Assembly: GCF_000003815.2 (NCBI RefSeq)
Contig: NC_049992.1
Coordinates: forward strand, 12,125,786 to 12,189,785
DNA length: 64,000 nucleotides
Origin: Branchiostoma floridae
Taxonomy: Eukaryota > Chordata > Leptocardii > Amphioxiformes > Branchiostomatidae
Reading direction: 5' to 3'
The position numbers and the translations under genes were made by a program. The notes below the pieces were generated by a model. The model was given only the letters and a program-made list of their open reading frames with translations, was not told the DNA's origin and ran no database searches. Positions 35,301-47,300 of the stretch are shown here, one piece after another. The first letter of the stretch is position 1, and each line of letters starts with the position of its first letter.

Positions 35301-38300
35301 ACCATGATGTTGAGAATGGGCTAGCATTGTGGGGGTACAAAATTATGAAGAAATACAGTGGATGAGATATGAATGACTGATAATTTGCAGGATAAAATAT
35401 CAGTAACACAACACAACACAAAATAGATAAATAGAACACAACACAATGTACCACAAATTATGTTGCTTTAGATTGGAAATGAAAAAATGAAGATTAGAAT
35501 TCTTACCACTTTCTACATTTCACAGTTTATTCTTTGTATGATTGTTGTAATATCCTCGCAATTCAGGCTGCCTGGAGGAATATTATGTCTATTGATGAAT
35601 AAACCAGTCTACAATTTCAGATGAAACACCAGACCCCCGATGCCCACCGGAGTACAAGCGATTCCGCTCAGTTTGCTACCAGGCTGTTGATACCCAGCTG
35701 AGCTTTGATGAGGCAGAGAGACATTGTGTGGACAATGGAGCTGTCCTTGCCATGCCACATGACACTGAGACTGTTCAATTCTTGATTAGGTAAACTGAAC
35801 TCCATGTTTTGTGATTTAGAAACTTGCAGTCAAAATCCTGCCTCTGGTTTATTTGTCCATTTGAACTTTGTTATTTACTGAAAACAGATTTAACAGATAC
35901 ATGTGCATGACTGATCATTTATGTGATACCTGTAGTTTAGTCATGAAAGAAACTACATGTACATGATTACTCCAAGTAGGCAATTGTAACAGAATTACAT
36001 TAGAGGACCTTAATAAGTAATGGTCTAATATTGAACATATTTCTAACTTTTACAATTTTCGTCATTTCCACAGCCTGAAAAATTCCGTGAATCCTAACTC
36101 ATTGTTCTGGATTGGGCTGAGTGACCGTTTAGAACCGGGAGTTTTTAAGTGGAATGATGGTAATAGGTTACAACCCAGTGAAACTAACTGGCATCCAGGA
36201 GAACCTTCCATCACTTGGAGTGGTGAAAACTGTGTACTTTACTTGTCGAATACTTCTTCCAATCTATGGGTTGACCAACATTGTACAACACAGCTTGCCA
36301 GTTACATCTGTGAAGTACCTGGTACGTACATCTAAATGTCCTTATACCCCCCTCACATTAGGCGCGATTCGATCAGACGACGAGTCTGCGAGCTCTAAAT
36401 TACGAGGAGGCATGACCCTGACGGGGGAGCTCTGCCATTTCTTTGTCGGCATCAGGGTCATGCCTCCTTGTAAATTAGAGCTCGCAGACTCGTTGTCCGA
36501 TCGAATCGCGCCTAATGTGAGGGGGGTATAAACAGTGATTTTAGTTTGATAATCATCTTCTAAATTAAACAATATCTTCCCCTGCTCTACATGAAATATT
36601 TGACATTGCCCTTAATGTCAGAGATAAAGTTACAGGTAAATTTTTCACTTTGCTGTCAGCCACTGATTTTCATCAGACAAATGTTATGCAAAAGAATATA
36701 AGACAACTGTCTAACATTGCATTACTTTAAAAAAAAATTTCATCCATGAACTTAAAGCACTAAAACACCTCCTTTCCCCTTCAAGTACAAATTAAGTCCT
36801 AGTTGTACAAAGTTAACTTAATTTCTAGTTAGTAATACCCATTTCTTCACAAAATCCTCCTTTTGTCCACAGCACACTGTCCGTTTATAACTGTAAGTGG
36901 TCTGGCTGGTGACAGTGCCAGCAGAATGGGGACTTACATGCTTACCAACATGGTCGCAGCCGATCGCCCAGTCTACAAACACTTGACACATGATCAGTAC
37001 ATTTATGCCACTTATGACTCTAACCGCCCCCGTCCCGCGTCATGGTACATTGGACAAGACGTTGGTGCTTTTCGTGGTAAGACACAACATACATTTTTTT
37101 GTAATCCTACCATTTTGCTAGCCTGTGTGGGTGCCATCTGATTTCTACCAGGGCTCATTGTACTTGCTGCCCTAAAAAAGGGCAGAGAGTGCAAGGAGTC
37201 CGGTAGAAATCGGATATTTATTAATTAGCTACATTATGTATATATTTAGCTTGAATAATGTTTAACAGGACATTGTCTTACTTACTATAGAATTGTCGTA
37301 AACCAAATAAGATAGAATATTCCTTGATTTTTTGTGAGATATTAAAGGAGCTAAGTAACATTGCAATATTTCTATAAAACAAAATGGTCATGGTAATTAC
37401 ATTTCACATGTAGATATTAATAATTGGTGTTATACTTGTGTTCTCTGAATGATGGACTCTAGCATTTAGTAAAAATCTTAAGATGGTGGCTTATAGTGCT
37501 TGCTTCTCTTACCTGCACACACATAATAAAGGGAAATTTCTTCCAAGACGCAACTCATCCTATTATCATTTGCACAAAACGGTGCCTAGATGCATTACCA
37601 CCCAATGCTCTGTAAACTCATGAAATAAGTGCTTAAGTTCATACTTAAACAGTTTGAAGTGAAAGTATTAGCATTGTATCACAGATTACCTTTCTGTTGT
37701 GCAATTCTATTATTCACTTCAAACTGTTTCAGTATGACACTTATGAAGTTACATGGCATGATCTGACATTCTAGGAGCTGGACTTCCTTCAGCAGCTGCA
37801 GTCAAATTTGAAATCTAGACAATCATTAGGAAGTATATTGAATTATACTTTTCAGGCTGTCCGTTAGATTACACCCACACCCAAGGAAGATGTTGGCAGA
37901 TCCACAGGGAGGCAGTGACCTACTCCACAGCATTAGCAACCTGTGCTGCCGAGGGTGGTGTCCTCATGATGCCAACAAATTCTGAGCTGAATGGAGCACT
38001 AGAAACTCTAGTTAGGGATGAACGTGAAAGCTATTGGATTGGGTTGACGGATCCAGGGGATGGTGGGCGGTGGACTTGGACGGATGGTTCTGTGTTGGGA
38101 GATAGGGATTGTAATAAGTGGAGGTACAGTTGGTAACATCTATTATCATAATACCGGTACGTTTACGACGATTTCTCTAGCCATACTGATTTGACAAATT
38201 GTCAACGCATCATTTTCTCCAGTTACATGTTGTTGTTATAGGTTACCCTTGCCACTTCTTCTGTGTAACTTTTCTGCCACTCTTGTCCTGCTAAAAGCGT

Positions 38301-41300
38301 AATATTGTAATTGTAACACGCCGCGGAATTACACGGCGAACGGGCGCGTGGTTGGGAGGGGGTACAAAATACCGGTAGGAAGAAACACGGCACAATTAAC
38401 TGCCGCTATGTACATTTATACATCCTCTGATGTTCCTTCCTTTTCTGTCAGTAAATGCATAAAACATAAACCTGCATGAGCATACAAAATGTCATGAGAA
38501 AATGGACGTATACTGTCAAGAATTTTCATTTAACTTCTGTCCGTCACAACCGCTATGACGTAACACTTCACTGCTAGCGTAGATATAAAAATGGCGGGAA
38601 AATGGCTGCGTACGTTCAATTTTGCCCATTCAGTCGTAGATCCGGGCTATTATGCAACGGTTCTTCACACTTTTACATGAGTTGTAGGTCACCAACAGAA
38701 ATTCAAGATTGTTGTTGAATCATGTTCGTCTTGTGCCGTGAGCATGTGTAATTATGATCTATATAAATTTGGCAATGAATGTGACAGTGTGTTCGTCCCA
38801 CGACGAGCTGCCTACCCCGAAATTAAAAAAAAAGTATACTGAAAACTTTTGGCCTTGTTGTCTTCGAATGCATTGTTATCGATGCTTTGTAAATGGTGTA
38901 TTGGACACCTAGATGTCTGAAGTGTGCACAGCTCAGAAATAACTATTGTTGCATGTGTAGATCTCTTTAAGTTCCAGTATTTTTAATCTACCGGTATAAG
39001 TCTTACTACCGGTATTATGCCAATGCATGTTACAGAGATACGAGCCTGCAGTCTGGAAAGGGGGAGAACTACTGTGCTGCCATGATGTACGATTCGAGGC
39101 ATTTAAACTGGCATGTCACAAGCTGTGAGAACACATTCAGGTTCATCTGTCAAATCAGTAAGTCACTCAATTTAAATGCAATTTTTTTTAACTGCTCATC
39201 ATCAAGAGATATTGCCATTTTCTAAGTGTTGTGTGAAACAAGCTGAGCATGGATCATTCTACAGAAGAAAACAATTCATGAGAGTTCTCTTGCATTACAT
39301 TGTAAATGAGCACCCAAAAATCTGAGTACTGTCACAGTGACCATACATAGACATGTATTATTTGAGTTTATCTTAAATGAGTTACTTTTATCGAAGAAGG
39401 TTTGTAAGGTTTTATTATCAAATATTTCAATCAAACATAAAATTTTAGAAGTACAAACATCAGTTAGATTACTCAAATCACTAATCTTAGCTAATAAATT
39501 TTCCACAATACATTAACACAGTGAACACTACTTGTTGCACATGTACATTCTGCCAATGATATACATTGTATTGATCTTATAATTATTGTGCCATGTTTTG
39601 ATCATGCTTGGATTTTGTGCAGGTACCCTTTATACAGGTGGAACAAGTGCCCACCCTGCCAAGAAAGTGTTTTGGTTCAGAAAAGTTGACTCTACCTGGA
39701 CAATAATGCCTCAGCTTCAAGTTGACTGCCTTGGTATGGTTATTAGAATTTCACCTCACTATTTGACCAAGTGTTAAAGTAAACATGGTTTGATAGACAT
39801 GCAATGTGATCTCTCATTATTCTGTTGGGTACCACATTTAGTGGAAATCGTGGCCTTTTCAAGAACGTCTGACTCTACGATACCTGACATATGCACTCCT
39901 CAAGGATCTTGCTGCATTGGTATATCTCTTTAGATAGACCACAGTTTAAAATGCGACAGTCTGGTAACGACAGTCCTATGGGCCTGGCAGAATTATGGGA
40001 GTTGACATAATATAGGTAGATTTTTTTCCAAGTGATATTTCCAAAACTATTTGATATGTATTTTATGCCATTTTGAACTTGCATTTGTATCAAAGTTAGT
40101 GGTCATGTTTCAAAAGGTGCTTCATTACAACTTAAGCGTTAGCTGCACAATACCTCTGGGATCTTAACAATATTTGTGGCCTTTTCAATGCTTTTCATCA
40201 AGGGTTTCTTCTATGACATTTGATTTTATTTCTATCATTACACTTTGATAGCAAACAAAATACAAGAACTTCAGTTTTGATGTGTCCCTAGCAAAGTAGA
40301 TTTTAAATCACTTCATTCGTAAAATGTACAATTTTTGCTAAATATGTTTTGTATTAGCATATGATATAAGACTGACAGTTGTTTCATTTTTGCTCAATGT
40401 TCAGATGAAAACCCACTAGGCTTGGTGGCAGAGGTGGCACCAAACATCACTGTCTCCTCTGTGTGGTCTGATGCAGAGTTCTGTCAACCTCATGAGAGTC
40501 AGCTAAACTCTCCCAGTGGCTGNNNNNNNNNNNNNNNNNNNNNNNNNNNNNNNNNNNNNNNNNNNNNNNNNNNNNNNNNNNNNNNNNNNNNNNNNNNNNN
40601 NNNNNNNNNNNNNNNNNNNNNNTCTTCTTATATTTTGGAAAAGTCTGCACAATAACAGAAAGGATATTAAGCAAATGAGCATGTGTTGTGTGCATGTGAG
40701 CATGTGTCAAGTATCAAGTCATGTTGAAGTATAAATGTATTACAGGAACCTCCTTGAAATGTCAAATTTCTTAAATGTACAGTACTGAATATAGCAAATG
40801 AGTTTGGTGTTTCTCCATGGTTTGGATGGCTCTTTCCCTAGATACCAAATGAATCTGGCTTGTATGAACACATCTAAGATCAAAGTATATCTACATGTAG
40901 CCAGTAACTGAAGTTGGTTATCCATATGCAGAGTAGAGACATCAAAAAAGGTTTGTTCACAAGTGGCTTCATGTGTTTGTACAGGTGAATCTTTGGTCAG
41001 AAACAGCCATCAGTGGAGTCATCACCAAAGGCAGAGCGAATGGTGCTCCCTATGAACGTGTAACAGCATACAAACTGCAGTATAGCTCTGATGGGACCAC
41101 CTGGACTACTTGTACTGATGAATATGGTGAAGAAAAGGTAAAGAATTTTACATTGTCAGAAGTCTTGTGATTGCATTTACTGAGTATCTTTTGAATATCT
41201 GTTAAGTTTTTTTGTATGGCTGAGATGAATATCATGGCCAAAGTTGCTACCTCTGCCCAATATATCACATGGGTTGAGCCCCTAGGCCTTCTTTAGATAA

Positions 41301-44300
41301 CTTTGTCTAGGTCCTCCTGACCTTTGTTGTAGGACAACACACGGTCTTGGGACTCTTGGCACTAACGTTTTCTATCATTTTAGATTTTCACAGATGACAC
41401 TTCAGTGGAAGCAAATATTGGGGTAACCCAGTATCTTGAGGTGCCTGTTTTTGCGAGGTACGTCCGCATTTTACCACAGATGTGGAACACCCATATCAGC
41501 ATGAGAGTGGATGTGCTGGGACTACTTCCTCAAGGTAAGCTGGATGGAATTTCATGCAGTTTTCTTTAAAAACATGGAAGCTGGGGTAGTAAAGACAATA
41601 ATCTTTCAGCTATGGGGGGGTATCAGGTAGAATACTGATAGCAGCATATTGATGTTTCCATTGCAAATCTGAGCCAATATGATGGCTCCCCAGGTCTTCT
41701 TGTTTTCCTAATATGAAGGAAACAGGTGCTCAGATCTCAAGTAACCTCAAAACAAACAATCTGCCTTTTAATCACTTTTTGATCACTCTTTTGATAACAG
41801 TAGATTGTTTTTCTCCTTGGTGCTGAAAAGTTTGAGGTGGGAGCTGTCTGTGATTTTAGTGACATCCTGAGTCTTTCTTTGCATTTGCTTCAGAGACAAC
41901 CATTCGGAGGTGTGGCAATCAAGCAACAGAGCTTTCCTGCCCTGAAAATATGGCCTTATCCATTGTGGATGCTAAATATGGTCGTCAAGCTGCAGTCCCA
42001 ACATGTGGAGGATCAACCAGCAGCACAGATTGTCATGCTGCAGACAGCCTGCCTATTCTAAGGGGGATGTGTGAGGGTGAACAGCACTGCACAGTGGCGG
42101 CTAATGGTTACACCAACATCTTTGGCGATCCTTGTCCGGGGACACACAAATATCTCCAAACCACATACCAATGTGTCGAAAGTATGAATTTTTGTATCTT
42201 AAAGAGAGGCTCAAGCCAATAATCTTCCAGTAGATGTAAGATGATTAATTCATGTTGCACTAAGAATTAATGTCTTACCGGGTAGTGCTAACTTTTTATA
42301 GTTTGCCACTAATGAAAGCCATAGAGTGACAGACAAGAAGTAACAAAGCCTATTCTTTCTTTTTATCATATTTTCTCATGTAGAGTATATGAAATGAAAT
42401 TATCAGTATTTTTCAAAACCAAAATGTAATTAACTACTTTTAGGCTTCTGGTTTCCCAGCATGCTGTACTTACCATTTTGCAACATTATGATTCATTGTG
42501 ACTGCAAATAAACAATAAACAAGATTCCACCTGGGAGTGTTGATATGTATGCATGAACTTCACTGAATGAGCCTATAGCATGATTTTGCAAAGGAGATTA
42601 GACTGCTTATTAAACACATTGATTTTCAAGGTCCTTTTGCATTACCAATGGCAGGTTGGAGTGAATGGTCAGTCTGGTCGGACTGTACCGTCTACTGCGG
42701 CAGCGTCGGGGAGCAGTCTCGTGTGCGTACATGTGAGAGTGTGCTGTCGTGTAAGGGGCTGGACTTACAGACACGGGATTGTGGAGACATTCCATGTGCT
42801 GGTTTGTGTTGGCATAAGCCACTCCTGTCTATCTTGTTCCTTACTTAGTCCAAGTCATTGTTATCAATATGTTGATAAAGTTTAGACATCTAGGTAATAA
42901 GATATGCCAAATAGTAATTACTCAAGCAATTGGATATGATTTTGGATATGGTCAGACATTTCAGATAACATCCATTATCTTTCGTTGTGACACTGACAGT
43001 GTCAGTGACAGTGATAGATAATGAATGATATCTAAAATGTCTGACGGTGTCCAAAATCATATCCAGTTCAGGGCTCAAAATCCATTTTTGGGAGTGCACC
43101 CAGCACCCAAAAATTTTTTGGTGCACCACTTAAGTTTAAGTAATAACCTAATAATAAAACTTAGTTACAAGCTATCAAATTCTTAAATGACAGACATTTT
43201 ATTATCTTTCCAACACTTAGATGTCAAGAATATGACGTATATTAGTATACTTTGATATCTTTACATACATAAACCTAAGAAAATATTTGGGTGCGCCCTG
43301 TGCACCCACAGAAAACAATTGGGTGCACAGCTCTAATTTTGGGTGCACCTGGGTGCACATGCACCCAGTATTTTGAGCCCTATAGTTGCTTGTAATGAGT
43401 AATTACTATTTGCTGTATTTTTATCAGTAGTCTCAGAATGACCAAAATGTTAAGTGCTTTCCAAGTTCACACTCTAAAGATGGGTGCAAGACAATTGACT
43501 CAGGTCACAAAAACAGGTCAGGTCTTCAAAGACTTATTTCTGGGTGACTGCCTAATTGTTGGAATGTCTTATTACATGTACTAGATGCTTACATTGACAC
43601 TGGTCAGCATTGGTGCAAGGAAAATTGACTGCAAGACATTGCATGGATGCCATTAACCCTCTCTGACTGATCTATGGATATTCCTTACAACAGCAGGTGC
43701 CAGTAATTGGAATATGAAGGGTGCATACAGTCATCTTCTATTCATAAAGCAGATAATAGATCACAGTTTTCATCATATTAAGCAGACAATATCTGAATCA
43801 GTAAGCGTATCATATAATCTGTGGCCAGTCAATTTGCAAGGAAGGGGTCCCTCCTCTAATTATGAACACCCTGAGATGATGTTGCCTTCAATGTACACTA
43901 ACTGCTTTTTCTCCAATCTTTGTGATCTTTTTTTTTTCTGACAGCATGGAGAGAGTGGAATCCATGGAGTCCGTGTTCCATCACTTGTGGTGATGTTGGC
44001 AGGAGGAGCAGAAGCCGATCTTGTCATGGCAAGGGAGGCTGTGTTGGCAGCTCCAGGGAACATGAGATGTGTAACATGGGGCGTTGTGCAGGTATAAGTC
44101 TTTTAAACAATGAAAAATCAACATAGTTTACTGACAAAATAAAACTAACAGCTTATCACCACTGGCTTTACTGACTGGGTCTGTACCATTTAAAGGTCAT
44201 AGAAATTGGCTTAGTAATCTGATTTCTTGTTCCAGTGTGTGTCATAGTTATTGGGTGACTATTTAGGGCTGGCATTGAGGGCATGTTTTGTACCAGTAGA

Positions 44301-47300
44301 ATACAGTCAAGACATTTTTAATAATAACCTGTATAAACTACATGACTGGTAGCAAACAAAGCATCATTTGAAGACAGCATATGCACAGGAAAAAATCATT
44401 TTAACTGATAACATATACTAGTCTGTACATTCTATGGTTGGTAGGGCAGAAAACATATTAAAATAATGTTGTTTGCCATTCATGTGTATTACAGATGCTG
44501 TAATGGGTGACTGTGGCTTTGACAAGGAGAACTTGTGTGGATACACCCAAGAACGCGGGGATGATGCAGACCTGGTCCGAGAGTACTATAATTCTAACCC
44601 ATATATCCAAGGCAAGATCTGGAACATTGTTATCTATCTATAAGGACAATGTCTAGATACCTATTTCTTACTTTGTTGTTAAACCATCTGGGTGCGTTAT
44701 GTATTTAACAACTGTTTTTGCCACCTTACAGGATATGTTGTATACCCCCCTGCACCTGATGTCATGGTCCGACTCACGTCACCTTTAGTGTCGTACCACA
44801 CATCAAGGTGTCTTAAGTTTGAGTATCGCAGAAGGCATGGTTACCACCAATTTGCAGATACTTGTAGTGTGACAGTTTACATAAGGTGAGATGATAAGGT
44901 CTTTATTGGAGATTGTTTTACCTATATTTAGGCTAGGTTTTCTTCCAGCTTCTTTATGTGAAGTCATACTTCAATTTCTTATCTGTTGTCTTGAGATTTC
45001 AAACGTCTTGAATAGTAACTTGTACTTGATAAACTTTCTCAGCCAGGTCAATGCTGGGGTAAACTGCATGGAGCATTCTGTAGTCCATTAACTTTACGTT
45101 ATCTGGATTAATATGCTGTTACTGTAGAATAAAGCCTTTATGCCATTCAATAACACAATAAAATTTTTCGAAGAGCGGTTTAATAAATCCTTTTTTGTGG
45201 CAGATTTGATGGAAGTATAGATCACCAGTATGCTCTGTGGAAGTCATCTCCTGTCATACCAGCAGACAAGTGGTCCACGGCATCTGTTGATATCTGTGCA
45301 TTGAAACACTTTGTGGTAAGCAAGACTAGTTTTGTGAAGGAAAAATGTGAAAGGATAATAGATATAGCGCTAGTTCACCTTTATCCGCGGGTTGACCTTT
45401 ATCCGTTGTCTTTAAAAACAGCACATTTATGAGTATTAGGTCTACAAACTGTGGTTTCAAATTTGCAATATTTTCAAAATGTTCAAATTTGAAACCACCA
45501 TCTGTCGACTTCATATCCTTAAAAACGCTTTTTTTACAAACAACAGATATAGATCACTCTTGGATAAAGGTGAACTAGCGTTACATTCGAGTGTTGAAAT
45601 TGAGGATTTAAAAGCACATTATACATCTTATGTTTTGCTAAGCCTTTGTCAGAACCCTGATAAGTCAAGGAATGATAAAAATGCTATGAACTGTGTTGAC
45701 TATGTACACATGTACTTGTACAATGTAGTTGTACTTGTCTAAACTATGTAAGTAGCTGTTGTACAATGTAGTTGTAATTGTCTAAGCTATGTAAGTAGCT
45801 GTATACTGTATTCAAATTGTTTTATGTAGCATCACAGCATGTGCTTATAATAGTTCGTTATTTTTTTTGTTATTTCCCATGTCTAGGTTATGTTTGAAAT
45901 ATTTGGAAATGTCATGTTGGACAATATCAAGTTCTCCAGCAGCAAATGCAGTGGTGAGTAATAATAACAACTATGCTCATATCATGATAGATGTTACTTG
46001 TATCCTGTCCTCTTGATAACATTGTAATGTGTATGCATTTCTCATGGATACCATTGCATCTATTGGATATGCATGCTGTTGTGAGCAAGATATACAAATC
46101 TTACTCTGAAGTTCATGATTAACCTTGTGGGAAGGTATATCAGACATTAAGATAGCTTTAAAGTTGAGTCAAGTGTGGGGAATTTTCAGTAAATGGAATA
46201 GTTATGTGATATTGATGGACAAATAGACTATGATACAGTTCAAGGGCATTAGATCTTTGTCAAACAGTACAGTTCTTACTAATGGCATGTGAATTCATCT
46301 ACCCTTATTTGTATGTCTAAATTTGTATGGAACAGAATTTGCTTACTGCCTTGAATGTTTAAGCAACAGATAGAGTGTCATTATTTGTAGAAGGCACATG
46401 AAATTTATGACAATATCATAAAAATTTTCACAATCTTTACTTTTCCATCATTCTCAGGATGTACCACACGAGACTACTCCTTTCCATGTCCAGTTGCTTC
46501 TGGCTGGTTTTTGGCCCGAGATGAGATGTGTGCGCCACCTAGCAGTTATACAGGGGGCTGCAGCACCTCTAACTTACATGCACTCTCAGCTCTGGAGAAG
46601 AAGAATTTGGAGGATGTGTGTGGAGTAAGATGGCCATGTGCAGGTGTGTCTCAGAAAAATGATCCAAAATGTTGAAACATGAAAGACTGCACTGTCAAAA
46701 TGGTGTGAAAGCTTGCTTTTTGATGTCCAAAGTGCCACTTGACAAAAGTGTGACAGTAACATTCATTCACATAATTTCACCAGGTGCCATTATACCGCCA
46801 CTTCAAAAAACGTGGTATTCCAGGCCTTCTCACGATTGTCTTATAAGATGTTGAGCACCTAAATATCTGAATTGTATTACATTTAGGATATTAACATTCA
46901 GTGTTCAAGACGATCTTGGGAAGACCTCTATTTTTTAGGTGGCGGTATTATAGCACCTGGTAGAATTATGATAGTCGATGTTATATCATCCAAATGAATT
47001 TTGTTCCTCCAGTACATTCTAAAATCAGTATTAAAATTGTGTTAGCATTTTCAGTTTCATCAACTGTTTACCTGAGTTTCTTTTTATAAAAACAACAACA
47101 CTGAAATTGCATTCTCCATAATAAAGGTCTTCAATACTAACTTCTTTTGAGCCTTTTTACAAAAATACATATAGAATTTAATTGTTACCAACTACATTCA
47201 AATGATATATGTTTATTTCCCCAATGGCTACTTTGCTGTACACTTAACAGCTAATTACTGTAAATGCAGAAATGTTCGCGGTTTTCGCGTCGACCACTTT

